Below are positions 1 to 9,182 of a stretch of DNA of 64,000 bases, piece by piece; the first letter of the stretch is position 1, and each line of letters opens with the position of its first letter. Both the position numbers and the translations under genes were made by a program. The notes beneath the pieces are model-generated. The model was not told the DNA's origin. It ran no database searches and saw only the letters and a program-made list of their open reading frames with translations. Origin of the DNA: Notolepis coatsorum (lineage: Eukaryota > Chordata > Actinopteri > Aulopiformes > Paralepididae); the NCBI GenBank assembly GCA_963971535.1, contig OZ020590.1, positions 151,170,034 to 151,234,033 on the forward strand, given 5' to 3'.

Positions 1-17
1 CTACTCTTACTAGTTAC

Positions 18-387
18 TAGGGGTGTAAAGGTACACGTATCCGTACCGAACCGTTTCAGTGTGTACCATACCGTACCGAACGGCTGTGTACCGAACGAAT
101 ACAACGGTATGTTAACCAATAACGACTGCCCACTGGGGGCTGTTTTTTTCACAATCTAATATAATTATTATAATAATTTTTCTCTTTACAAGTCGATTAT
201 TAATTTCAATATAGAATATTTGTTGACAGCCCTACAAGTACAATTAGTTACTGCACACTACATCACCCCTGAGTGGAACATGGAAAGCCAAACTTTCCCC
301 CACTGTACCGAAAACCCGTACTGAACCGTGACTTCAAAACCGAGGTACGTACCGAACCGTGGTTTTGTGTACCGTTACACCCCTACT
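18..387. mobile_element. hAT-type MITE, copy 1, complete
   Basis: A 370-bp element with inverted ends TAGGGGTGTAA and TTACACCCCTA, flanked by a perfect 8-bp duplication CTAGTTAC (10-17 and 388-395). The 8-bp duplication and the ends fit a non-autonomous hAT transposon. The interior is built from repeated GTACCGAACC-like subterminal motifs and has no transposase frame. It marks the left edge of the tandem duplicated unit; related copies are at 27642, 47543 and 61855, and a 14-bp stub is at 23686. Confidence 0.9.
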
Positions 388-550
388 AGTTACTATATGT
401 ATATCTGTACATATCTCTTACCTACTCTTACTAGTTACGCTGCTGGCCAGTATGACTTACTACCATAGTGTCTTTATACCTGTATCACTGTACATATTAA
501 TACTTAATACTACAACTCTGTACATACATCTGATTAGCACTAATACTAAT

Positions 551-797
551 CAGTGGCTCGGGAGGTAGAGCAGTCATCTGGTAATCTGGAGGTTCCCAGT
601 TCGATTCCCCTTCTCCCGGGCAGCGTGTCGAAGTGTCCTTGAGCAAGACACTTAACCCCTAACTTTACCCCATTGCAGTAGTCGAGGGACCGAGACGTGA
701 CTGTTGATTGGACGAGGAGTTGGGTGGCTTCATTTGCCAGCAAGAGGCGGATCCTTCTGCCGTTGCTCAGGAGGAACATTCCATGCAGGGCAGGGAT
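551..797 (+). mobile_element. tRNA-derived SINE, fused to LINE
   Basis: The head looks like a tRNA: an A-box-like GGAGGTAGAGCAG at about 561-573 and a B-box GGTTCCCAGTTCGATTCCC at about 591-609. It is followed by AGTGTCCTTGAGCAAGACAC, a stretch common in fish SINE bodies. It is not a tRNA gene, because the cloverleaf 3' half is absent and the unit runs directly into LINE sequence near 798. The same SINE-LINE fusion occurs at 28170 and 62358, so it arose before the segmental duplication. Confidence 0.7.
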
Positions 798-1637
798 ACA
801 AACTGGTCAGACTACTGCTTGACCTTACTCCTAGAACCCACCTCACCCCTGCCCACTTTGACAACCTAGGATGGCTTAGAGTAGACGACAGAGTACAGCA
901 ACTTGCAATGGGCCTGGTCTACAAGATACACTACACGACTAAAGTACCCATGTACATGTCAAAATACTTCCCAAAGGTCAGTGAATACCACAACCACAAC
1001 ACCAGAGGGAGCTCCACAAATCATGTCAAACCCAGATTCGGCTCAAACAAGGGACTAAACACGTTTCGCAATTATGCCACATCAATGTGGAACGCCCTAC
1101 CCACAGCTGTAAAGGAATGTGAATCACTACCCACTTTCAAAACAACTCTCAAAGAACACCTACGGGAGACTGCAGTTGGAAACTGGACCCTGTAAATGTC
1201 TAAACCCAACCCCCTCCAATGTACAGTAAATGTCCTAACCCAATAATACACGAGACCCTCTTCTTGGGACCAAGTAAGGTTTAGTCGATATTCCAATGTA
1301 CAGTTTTGCTTGTAGTTCCCCCCCCCCCCACCTCCAACCTCCTCCAATGTACAATTTCTACGTCAAATGTATATACTCTCTTTTTTAGACTCTTTTTGTA
1401 TCACAAACAGTACTGTATTTGTAAATCTGGTATGTCGTAAATGTATAGATGTAGCAGTACCGTCTATCTGTATGTTGTGTATGTTATATATGTTATGACA
1501 AATTGAAAATGGGGGACCCTGATGTAAACAAGACGAAAGTCTTTCTCTGGTCTGCATCCCCTTAACAATTGTGTGTATTAAGCTGTACTGTATTGTACCA
1601 ATTCTGCAATCTGTTAAAAGTTTTCAATCAATCATAC
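798..1637 (+). mobile_element. LINE 3' fragment (CR1/L2/Rex1-like), copy a
   Basis: Contains the last ~130 codons of a non-LTR retrotransposon ORF2 (about 800-1195; motifs LGWLRVDDRVQQLA, KYFPKVSEYH, TFRNYAT, MWNALP). A 3' UTR follows and ends in AAAGTTTTCAATCAATC, a short-repeat tail rather than poly(A). No reverse transcriptase remains. The frame is open from 704 only because it continues back into the SINE. This is a dead fragment of the family that is much more complete at 37525-39443. Confidence 0.85.
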
Positions 1638-2394
1638 ACGGCACACTGAGGCCTACAACAAACTGACCGGATCTTCCTTTATTCATTATGTTGTACTGTA
1701 GCACTATTTTACTCTGTCCATTATATTGCATAATTTTACTATCTATTCTATTCTACTATTCTATTATTGCACTGTATTATTTTACTCTGTCTATTGCTTT
1801 TTATTACAGGTTCAAAACTGTCAGGTATTAAACTGTGTGGGTATCAAACAAGAGACTGTCAGGCTTTAAAACTGTGTAGGAACCAGGCCTAGAACTGCAC
1901 CCTGAGAGGGAACTGCACTCTGAGAGGGAACTGCACTCTGAGAGAAGGAACTGCACTCTGAGAGGGAGGTTCGAAGGGTCAAAGTGGGTATAAGACAGGA
2001 GAGAAGACTGTCGAGTTTTAAACTGTGGATACCAAACAGAGAAGGTAAAGACGACTTTGAACTGTTGAACAGTAATCCAGAACTATTTTATTGCACTGTA
2101 AAAAGAAATACAAATAATAATTTGCAAGGAATAGCGCACAAACTAAAGTATGTAGAAATTAACTGGTTAGTCAGTCTTGGACTATAAACAATGCCTGTCA
2201 AATGAGCCATACTATTGTCTCCATAGCTATAATACAGAACACGCAATGGGGCCGCAAACATCGCTAAAATGGTCAATAATGCTGGCGCCATTGAGTAAAG
2301 ATGGGAAAAGAGCGTGGCGGTCAATGAGTTAACAGGGACGGGGTTGAATGTGAACTAGATGAGGGAGGGAGGGACGTGAGTTTGTTTCTTCTCT
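1638..2394. other. Duplicated spacer, no gene seen
   Basis: AT-rich sequence shared with 29286-30050 and, up to 63670, with the third unit. It holds a short tandem array (about 1899-1966) of a ~20-bp CTGAGAGGGAACTGCA unit. No supportable coding frame was seen. It lies downstream (3') of the minus-strand zinc-finger exon, so it may include that gene's 3' UTR or flank. Confidence 0.5.
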
Positions 2395-2531
2395 GGTGTG
2401 AATCCTCATGTATGTCTTTATATATGCCTTCCAGGTAAATCCTTTCCCACAAAATTCACGACTAAATGTTTTTCCCCCCAGTATGAGTTCTGATATGTAC
2501 TTTTAAGTCACGTTTTGCACCAAATATTTTA
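2395..2531 (-). pseudogene. Untranslated relic of further C2H2 finger(s)
   Basis: Read on the minus strand after the zinc-finger stop codon, the sequence still resembles fingers: a D-K-I-F-G-A-K helix region, K-V-H-I-R-T-H, then a C-G-K-G-F motif and R-I-H. It is out of frame with the exon above, because the last finger seems to have lost 2 bp next to its second cysteine codon. The corresponding region after the second copy (around 30050-30186) shows the same break, so the truncation predates the duplication. Confidence 0.5.
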
Positions 2532-4679
2532 TCACAGTGTGGAACTATAGGGCTTTTCCCCAGTATGGCGTCTTATATGTTCTTTTAGGTGATATTTTAC
2601 ACTAAATCTTTTAGGACACAGTGTGCAACTATAGGGCTTTTCCCCAGTATGGCTTCTCATGTGTCTATTCAGGTCTCCCTGTCTATTATATCTTTTAGGA
2701 CACAGGGTGCAACTATAGGGCTTTTCCCCAGTATGGCGTCTTATATGTTCTTTTAGGTGATATTTTACACTAAATCTTTTAGGACACAGTGTGCAACTAT
2801 AGGGCTTTTCCCCAGTATGGCGTGTCATGTGAATATTCAGCTCTCCCCGTGTAATATATTTTTTAGGACACAGTGTGCAACTATAGGGCTTTTCCCCAGT
2901 ATGGCGTCTTATATGTTCTTTTAGGTGATATTTTACACTAAATCTTTTAGGACACAGTGTGCAACTATAGGGCTTTTCCCCAGTATGGCGTGTCATGTGA
3001 ATATTCAGCTCTCCCCGTGTAATATATCTTTTAGGACACAGTGTGCAACTATAGGGATTTTCCCCAGTATGGCGTGTCATGTGTCTATTCAGGTCTCCCT
3101 GTGTAATATATTTTTTAGGACACAGTGTGCAACTATAGGGCTTTTCCCCAGTATGGCGTCTTATATGTACTTTTAGGTCAGATTTTACACAAAATCTTTT
3201 AGGACACAGTGTGCAACTATAGGGCTCTTCCCCAGTATGGCTTCTCATATGTTCTTTTAGGTGAGATTTTTGACTAAATCTTTTAGGACACAGTGTGCAA
3301 CTATAGGGCTTTTCCCCAGTATGGCTTCTCATGTGTACTTTTAGGTCAGATTTTACACTAAATCTTTTAGGACACAGTGTGCAACTATAGGGCTTTTCCC
3401 CAGTATGGCTTCTCATGTGAATAGTCAGGTGTCCCTGAGTAATATATCTTTTAAGACACAGTGTGCAACTATAGGGCTTTTCCCCAGTGTGGCTTCTCAT
3501 ATGTGCTTTCAAGAGTGTAATGGTAGTACATTTCTTGCCACAAACAGTACATGTCATGTGAGTTTGAAGGTGAAGTTTCAAGCTCTCTGTGGGTTCTAAA
3601 TGTTTTCCACACAAACCACAGTCACTAGAATGGGCTTTAAGATGGGGCATTAAAGCTTTCCTATTAGGAAAACATTTCCCACACACTTTACAGCTCCAGG
3701 TCTCACATGGTATTTGGTTTGATAATTTCACCTCATGGGATGAAACCACAGAGCTCTTGAACTGGTTGCTGTTAGACAAACTCTGTCCTTTGTTTTTCTG
3801 TGTCTTCTTTGATGTCAGTGAGTTTAAACCAGGATGAGGTTCACTAGTCTCCAGCCAATCATCACTGTCATCAGTATCAGTTCCAGAACAGTCTGAAGAG
3901 AGGAGCTGGCCATCTGTAGTTGGTTCTAAATCACCAGCTGGGTCTAAGTTACTGACTGGTTCTGATAATCCACAGTCCTCTCCATCAGGTTCTGTTTTCA
4001 TCTGTTCTGTTGAGGTGCTGGCTAGAGGCTCTGTCTCTCTGTTTTCCTCAGTCTGGGTTTGGTTAAACCATGAGGACTGAGGTTTCTCTTCATCATCTTC
4101 ACTCTTCACAGGGACAGGGTTGAATGTGAACTTGATACCAGCCTCCTCCAGACCTTGAAGCTGCTCTCCCTCCTGACTGGTCCAGAGTTCCTCCTGTTCC
4201 TCTTTAATCTGTAGGAGCTCTGGGTCCTGGGTTTGGTTAAACCATGAGGACTGAGGTTTCTCTTCATCATGTTCACTCTTCACAGGGACAGGGTTGAAAG
4301 TGAACTTGATACCAGCCTCCTCCAGACCTTGAAGCTGCTCTCCCTCCTGACTGGTCCAGAGTTCCTCCTGTTCCTCTTTCATATGTAGGAGCTCTGGGTC
4401 CTGGGTTTGGTTAAACCATGAGGACTGAGGTTTCTCTTCATCATCTTCACTCTTCACAGGGACAGGGTTGAATGTGAACTTGATGATATCAGCCTCCTCC
4501 AGACCTTGAAGCTGCTCTCCCTCCGGACTGGTCCAGAGTTCCTCCTGTTCCTCTTTCATCTGTAGGAGCTCTGGCTGCTCCTGGCTCAGACTGGGGCTCC
4601 TCTCTTGCTGCTCAGGGGGAACCTCCTCTTCACAGACAGAGAGCTGTGGGGGGTCTGGAGGGAGGCAGAATAATAACAT
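2532..4679 (-). CDS. C2H2 zinc-finger protein, large terminal exon, copy 1
   Basis: Minus-strand frame of 715 codons for a probable nuclear DNA-binding regulator. The N-terminal ~250 residues are acidic, with three tandem ~64-residue modules ([46 protein letters not shown]), the pattern of a large fish zinc-finger family. An S/E/D-rich linker follows, then 14 complete fingers: three variant ones ([24 protein letters not shown]) and eleven canonical [14 protein letters not shown] fingers. The protein stops inside a 15th finger, where the first Cys is replaced (YSSTL stop). The exon probably starts at an acceptor (CTCCCTCCAG on the minus strand, boundary near 4654), so the apparent Met at 4679 is likely intronic and the real start lies in an upstream exon I could not identify. 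Helix types such as SVKYHLKEH and ITRGELNIH recur, suggesting internal finger duplication. Targets are unknown. Confidence 0.85.
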   Translation of the reverse strand: MLLFCLPPDPPQLSVCEEEVPPEQQERSPSLSQEQPELLQMKEEQEELWTSPEGEQLQGLEEADIIKFTFNPVPVKSEDDEEKPQSSWFNQTQDPELLHMKEEQEELWTSQEGEQLQGLEEAGIKFTFNPVPVKSEHDEEKPQSSWFNQTQDPELLQIKEEQEELWTSQEGEQLQGLEEAGIKFTFNPVPVKSEDDEEKPQSSWFNQTQTEENRETEPLASTSTEQMKTEPDGEDCGLSEPVSNLDPAGDLEPTTDGQLLSSDCSGTDTDDSDDWLETSEPHPGLNSLTSKKTQKNKGQSLSNSNQFKSSVVSSHEVKLSNQIPCETWSCKVCGKCFPNRKALMPHLKAHSSDCGLCGKHLEPTESLKLHLQTHMTCTVCGKKCTTITLLKAHMRSHTGEKPYSCTLCLKRYITQGHLTIHMRSHTGEKPYSCTLCPKRFSVKSDLKVHMRSHTGEKPYSCTLCPKRFSQKSHLKEHMRSHTGEEPYSCTLCPKRFCVKSDLKVHIRRHTGEKPYSCTLCPKKYITQGDLNRHMTRHTGENPYSCTLCPKRYITRGELNIHMTRHTGEKPYSCTLCPKRFSVKYHLKEHIRRHTGEKPYSCTLCPKKYITRGELNIHMTRHTGEKPYSCTLCPKRFSVKYHLKEHIRRHTGEKPYSCTLCPKRYNRQGDLNRHMRSHTGEKPYSCTLCPKRFSVKYHLKEHIRRHTGEKPYSSTL

Positions 4680-4735
4680 GAATAGTTGTAATTGCTGTCA
4701 CCATTGGAAAGCCACCCATTTTAAGAATTCACACA

Positions 4736-5357
4736 TGTTCTTCCTGTGCCCCAGCCCCCAGGACAGTTCAGTCAGTATGTTCTTCATGTGCCCCAGGACA
4801 GTTCAGTCAGTATGATCTTCCTGTGCCCCAGGACAGTTCAGTCAGTATGTTCTTCCTGTGCCCCAGGACAGTTCAGTCAGTATGTTCTTCCTGTGCTCCA
4901 GGACAGTTCAGTCAGTATGTTCTTCCTGTGCTCCAGGACATTCAGTCAGTATGTTCTTCCTGAGGACAGTTCAGTCAGTATGTTCTTCCTGTGTCTCAGG
5001 ACAGTTCAGTCAGTATGTTCTTCCTCAGTATGTACTGACATACTGACTGAACTGTCCTTGAGCACAGGAGGAACATACTGACTGAACTGTCCTGGGGCAC
5101 AGGAAGAACATACTGACTGAACTGTCCTGAGATACAGGAAGAACATACTGACTGAACTGTCCTGAGACACAGGAAGAACATACTGACTGAACTGTCCTGG
5201 AGCACAGGAAGAACATACTGACTGAACTGTCCTGGAGCACAGGAAGAACATACTGACTGAACTGTCCTGGGGCACAGGAAGAACATACTGACTGAACTGT
5301 CCTGGAGCACAGGAAGAACATACTGACTGAACTGTCCTGGAGCACAGGAAGAACATA
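4736..5357. repeat. Inverted 35-bp minisatellite (long palindrome)
   Basis: About eight direct units of a 35-bp repeat (core CAGGACAGTTCAGTCAGTAT) run from 4736 to about 5030. The array then reverses and about nine units of its complement run to 5357. The turning point is at about 5027-5045. The array can fold into a hairpin with ~300-bp arms. It lies just upstream of the zinc-finger exon on that gene's strand, so it is probably intronic. Apparent ORFs here only reflect a 35-bp period read in three frames. Confidence 0.9.
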
Positions 5358-5391
5358 GATGGTGAAAAAACTAGGTAGTTCACTATGTCGG

Positions 5392-5600
5392 CCCATGATT
5401 AAAATTACATAAATGATGCAACATACAGATATATATCATGACATAAATGACATACAGGTATACAGTACTGTTACATTTGTGACATACAAGATATGCAAAT
5501 ATACAGTAGTTAAACAGAGATCTTAACAGAAAATATATACATACGAGGGGGAGGAAACTGTACATTAGCAGGGAGTGGGTGGGTGGGAGGAGACATGTGT
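5392..5600 (-). mobile_element. LINE 3' UTR relic
   Basis: On the minus strand this resembles the LINE 3' UTR seen at 22520-22680: CCCACCC tracts, CTGTATATTTGCATATC, GTCACAAATGTAACAGTACT and TATACCTGTATGTC. There is no coding part and no clear tail. It sits beside the palindromic minisatellite in both unit copies. Confidence 0.6.
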
Positions 5601-5655
5601 ATTGTGAATTGTGTATTGTGAAAGCCAAGGTAGGTGATTCAATAATGTTACTAGA

Positions 5656-6030
5656 TCAACTGATCTTTACATTTGAATTTTTTTTCAAATAGTCTACTAG
5701 TACAAATGTTTGGATCAAAATGCTGATCGGTACTTCGTTCAGACGGGAGAGGAGGAGAGGGGGTGTTTGCCTCCTTTCCTCAGACAATTCTTTGCACTCT
5801 TCTCCCTGATTTGTAATAGCTTTTGGCAATCTGAAGTACTCTAAATGCTTTTCCCAGTCCGACCAATTAGTACAGCCAAAAAACACAACAATAATTGACC
5901 CTTTTGAGCAACAATGAAAAGGAACAGTTGCGAGTTCGGTTGCGTTGTAAACATTCAGTATATCCAAAATGGTCGACTTCCGGTTTGATGACGCGCCGTG
6001 AAAGCACTTGCGTACTACAACACAGTACAT
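5656..6030 (-). pseudogene. THAP-like exon relic, copy 1
   Basis: A 124-codon minus-strand frame whose middle reads FGCTNWSDWEKHLEYFRLPK then NQGEECKELSEERR and LLSRLNE. This resembles the N-terminal half of THAP zinc-binding domains of fish proteins, where a C-x(n)-C pair precedes a conserved FRLPK segment. It looks broken: the first cysteine pair lies in another frame, just before a run of six T (minus strand), and no suitable Met begins the domain; the usual Trp of the RLWL motif is also missing. The distal C-x2-H part is absent, as expected if it were on another exon. The upstream part of the frame (MYCVVVRKCFHG) overlaps the promoter-like sequence. The copy at 33267 encodes an identical 124-residue frame. 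It could be a 5' exon of the adjacent zinc-finger gene; that is only inference from strand and position. Confidence 0.5.
5961..6003 (-). promoter_or_regulatory. Promoter-like ETS and YY1-like sites
   Basis: On the minus strand the sequence has a CpG-containing stretch (CACGGCGCGTCATC), an ETS core ACCGGAAGT and, nine bases on, CCATTTTGG, similar to a YY1 site. This pairing is typical of TATA-less vertebrate start sites. It lies just before the THAP-like exon. No CpG island is evident, so this is a motif-level call. Confidence 0.35.
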
Positions 6031-6296
6031 AAGCTACTGTCTAGACATGTGTATGGCTGGGAGCTTTATACAATTAAACTCTTACACTAAACCAAAATAA
6101 AATCAAAACATTACTTAAAACAGAAATGGTAAACTAGCGCCACCTGCTGAACAGAGCAGGAAATGCCACAATGCATAGAGTTAGCAGGTAAATTAATTTA
6201 CATTGATAAACATACAATATGCATGGAGCCACATACCTGCAGAAGACACATAAAACAACACCGCTGGAGTCTTCTGGTCGCTGCACATCTTGCATA

Positions 6297-6612
6297 CCTA
6301 CATGTACAAAATTAAACAATTCATTAGTTTCTTCACCATAATAACTCATACCTACATGTACAAAATTAAACAATTCATTAGTTTCTTCACCATAATAACT
6401 CATACCTACATGTACAAAATTAAACAATGCATTCGTTTTTTTCACCATAATAACTCATACCTACATGTACTAAATTAAACACTTCATTAGTTTCTTCACC
6501 ATAATAACTCATACCTACATGTACTAAATTAAACAATTCATTCGTTTCTTCACCATAATAACTCATACCTACATGTACAAAATTAAACAATGCATTAGTT
6601 TCTTCACCATAA
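6297..6612. repeat. 54-bp minisatellite, about 6 units
   Basis: Tandem units of 54 bp (core CTACATGTACAAAATTAAAC, then ATTAGTTTCTTCACCATAAT). Because 54 is a multiple of three, the minus strand reads as an 18-residue periodic peptide (FVHVGMSYYGEETNELFN) broken only by small indels. The unit 2 array (33905-34556) has about twice as many units. No start, domain or splice context supports a protein. Confidence 0.9.
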
Positions 6613-6845
6613 TAATAATAATAACTCAAAGAACAGAGATAATGGAATCTGCATGGAATGGCCGTAGCAATCATTGCGACATTTAACCTACCTATAAAAC
6701 TAGAACTAGTGGTCAAATGAGCACAAATGTCATAAAACCATATAATAAAATGAACGCTAAAAATTAGTTACATTTAGCAGAAACGAGTGAAATAAGGAGC
6801 TATATTTCAAACGGAAGCACCTCCCCTCAGCAGAGAGCGGCAACT
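6613..6845. other. Duplicated spacer, no gene seen
   Basis: Low-complexity to AT-rich sequence shared with unit 2. It contains the empty target site (around 6705-6715) for the SINE found at 34649-35156 in unit 2. Confidence 0.5.
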
Positions 6846-6975
6846 TCTTCTTCTTCTTCTTCTTCTTTTTGAGGTTTAACGGCGGCCGACCACTTGTTAG
6901 GGTATTTGCCGCCATCTACTGGTATCCTTTACCTCCTACAAAATCCAATTCCCCTCACCTTCATGGAGTGCAACT
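6846..6975 (-). mobile_element. LINE 3' end with (GAA)n tail
   Basis: Minus strand: a short 3' UTR (GATGGCGGCAAATACCC and AAGTGGTCGGCCGCCG) ends in AAAAAG followed by a GAA repeat (6847-6870 on the plus strand as CTT). Such GAA-type tails mark several fish non-LTR families. It is strongly 5'-truncated. A second GAA tail at 7512-7531 belongs to the neighbouring ORF1 element. Confidence 0.55.
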
Positions 6976-7511
6976 GTGACCACTGTGTTCCTGCTCTGCT
7001 TGAATAATGGACACGGGAGACAGGATGGACGGAGTACTTCTTTTCTTTATACTGTCAAGCATAAGAAATATACAATGCCGTCAGACTTAAGCACATCCAT
7101 GTTGGTAAGTACACACATCTCTCTTATCATTCAGGATAGACTGAGCTATATGAATCAGACATTAGAATATAAAACATTAGAAAATACAACATTAGAATAA
7201 AACATTAGAAAATACAATTGACCAAAAACATCACAACATACCTGTCAAGCATAATAAATATACAATGCCGTCAGCCTTAAGCACATCCATGTTGGTAAGT
7301 ACACACATCTCTGTGGTAGGAGAAAACTCCAGTTAGAACACACACTTCTCAGCAGCGCCCGGTGTAAAGCCCCTCCCCCCATGAATACTAGTTTACCAAC
7401 GTGCTCATAAGAGTTCGCGAAAACGGCCAAATCTCTTATAAACAGATACACAACTGCACAACATCAAACCACTGTTCATAACTCGGTTCATTACTTGGAA
7501 ACCTATTTACA
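6976..7511. other. Duplicated spacer with internal direct repeat
   Basis: No supportable gene. A ~65-bp sequence beginning CTGTCAAGCATAA and ending in GTTGGTAAGTACACACAT occurs at about 7061-7130 and again at about 7247-7315. Each copy contains a donor-like GTAAGT. The stretch is almost identical in unit 2 (35416-35968). Confidence 0.5.
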
Positions 7512-9153
7512 ACATTCTTCTTCTTCTTCTTCCATGAGTTAATGGCAGATCGCGACCACAAAAGGCGCATACCGCCACATACTGTACAATCCATTCAACC
7601 CCATAACACACAAAACAAAACCCCATCCCTAACATCACCACCCTATCCAAACCTAATCTATGAGTCATTCATTGCCTCCTGTGGGCTGACTGGCTTTTTT
7701 GAACACTCACCACCACCTCCCATAACTCTCTTACTTGATCACTCACAACAACCTTCTTCCCTAACTCCCTTGATACTTGCCCCATTGTCAACCCCTTCAT
7801 ACCCATGTCTAGTACTGCTGCTTCAACTACTAACTTTAACCTCTCTGTCCTACTGCTAACCATCACTATTGTATTCACTACTCTTGTCACAAATGTCACT
7901 ATCTCCAACTTCTCCCCCCACACCCTCTCTTTCTCCTCCTGTACTTCCTCTACTGACAAATGCCCTTTTCTAAACCCCTGATCCTCACCTTGCTTCCCCT
8001 GATCCTCCTGCACTACCCTTACTGCCAAATGCCCTTCTCCTTCCTTACCTTGCTTTCCCTGTCCTACCTTCCTAACTGCCTCTGCATACGAAATCCTATC
8101 ATCCCTTCTCACATGCTGGACCACTACCTCTCGCTTCATCGCCTCACAACCCCAATACGCTACACTATGCTTCCCACCACAACTACAACACCTCGGCTCC
8201 ACTCCCAGGTCACACTCCCCATACTCATGCTCCCCACTACATCTAGCACATCTCTGTCCCTTCCTACATGACCTAGCTATATGACCAAACTCCTGGCACC
8301 TGTAACACCTCAACGGTTTCGGCACAAACTCCCTAACCCTATATGCCAAAAACCCTAAAAATACTCTTGGACTAACCTCACCCTCAAACTGAATAACTAT
8401 CGTCCCTGTCACCTCCTTCTCTACACCTCTCTTCATCCTATCTACACTCTTAACTTTCCCATTACGTTTGTCACTCCTCAACTCTTCTAACAGCTGCTCC
8501 ATACTAACCTTAATTGGAATTCCACTAATCACCCCCTTGCAACCACCATCCCTTTTCTCCCCTACTATCACTACTCTACAGACCTTCACTTTGCCAATGC
8601 TCTTCATTTCCCTTGCCTTCTCTACCTGCACTACACTTACACACCCTATAAACAAGTTCCCATCGTCTAACACCTTTCCGTACCTTACCTCTCCTAACTG
8701 TGCTCTAATGAGTTTTGACAGCTGACTCGGCTCTATGTTCCTAACTCCGTCTACTCCCTCAAATCGCACCACTACATTCAACCCTAGTACAAACTCCTTC
8801 TCTCTACCCTCATCCTCTGACCCACTCAAGCTATCTCCCCCCTCTTTCTTCCTCTTACTCCCCTTCCCCCCACTTTCCCTGCTCTTTTTCCCCACCTTTT
8901 CACACACCTCTCCCTCGTTTTCCTCTCCTACTCTACACTCCATATCACTAGCCATCCCCTCTCCTTCATCACGGCCATCACTGTTGGAATTGCACTTGCT
9001 TGCTCTACCCCCCCTGGCTCCCGACGTCGAACCCTGGGGGGAACTAGGGCCCGAAAACGGCGACATGCTTCGTTCACTCCTACTCCTACTTCTAGCTCCC
9101 GACCTCAAACCCTTGGGGGAAACAGGGCTCGGATGCGGCAAATCCCATACCAA
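7512..9153 (-). mobile_element. ORF1-only LINE derivative, copy 1
   Basis: Minus-strand non-LTR element: (GAA)n tail at 7512-7531, a short 3' UTR of about 140 bp, then directly the ORF1 gene, with no ORF2 between. The 5' part of ORF1 continues beyond a nested LINE at 20384-20516. The absence of ORF2 is seen in both unit copies. The arrangement recalls half-LINE elements that keep only ORF1. Confidence 0.6.
7669..9153 (-). CDS. LINE ORF1-type RNA-binding protein (gag-like), interrupted
   Basis: Open for ~495 codons on the minus strand. The order is an S/R-rich segment (SGARSRSRSERS), an acidic and lysine-rich linker, an RRM-like middle (NVVVRFEG, GKVKVCRVVIVGE) and three zinc knuckles: CYRCQEFGHIARSC near residue 298, CARCSGEHEYGEC, and CCSCGGKHSVAYWGC. 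A SYAEAVRKV motif and a glutamine/glycine-rich tail follow. This is the layout of ORF1 proteins of I/Nimb-like or Tx1-like LINEs, which coat element RNA. The true N-terminus lies at 20516, separated by 11.2 kb of nested insertions, so the apparent Met at 9195 belongs to the inserted LINE. The C-terminus differs from the unit 2 copy because of a small indel. Confidence 0.7.
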   Translation of the reverse strand: MVWDLPHPSPVSPKGLRSGARSRSRSERSMSPFSGPSSPQGSTSGARGGRASKCNSNSDGRDEGEGMASDMECRVGEENEGEVCEKVGKKSRESGGKGSKRKKEGGDSLSGSEDEGREKEFVLGLNVVVRFEGVDGVRNIEPSQLSKLIRAQLGEVRYGKVLDDGNLFIGCVSVVQVEKAREMKSIGKVKVCRVVIVGEKRDGGCKGVISGIPIKVSMEQLLEELRSDKRNGKVKSVDRMKRGVEKEVTGTIVIQFEGEVSPRVFLGFLAYRVREFVPKPLRCYRCQEFGHIARSCRKGQRCARCSGEHEYGECDLGVEPRCCSCGGKHSVAYWGCEAMKREVVVQHVRRDDRISYAEAVRKVGQGKQGKEGEGHLAVRVVQEDQGKQGEDQGFRKGHLSVEEVQEEKERVWGEKLEIVTFVTRVVNTIVMVSSRTERLKLVVEAAVLDMGMKGLTMGQVSRELGKKVVVSDQVRELWEVVVSVQKSQSAHRRQ

Positions 9154-9182
9154 TCCCATACTCAGGGCAGTATGGGGTAGAT

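Noticed and set aside
551..625. Possible tRNA gene
   Set aside because: Only A- and B-box regions match; the 3' acceptor half is missing and a SINE body follows. Three identical contexts result from segmental duplication.
2925..3599. Plus-strand ORFs with repeated [16 protein letters not shown]
   Set aside because: Antisense shadow of the tandem zinc fingers.
4746..5396. Several overlapping ORFs reading SSVSMFFLCSRTVQ-type peptides on both strands
   Set aside because: They are the 35-bp minisatellite read in every frame; the period is not a multiple of three, so all frames stay open.
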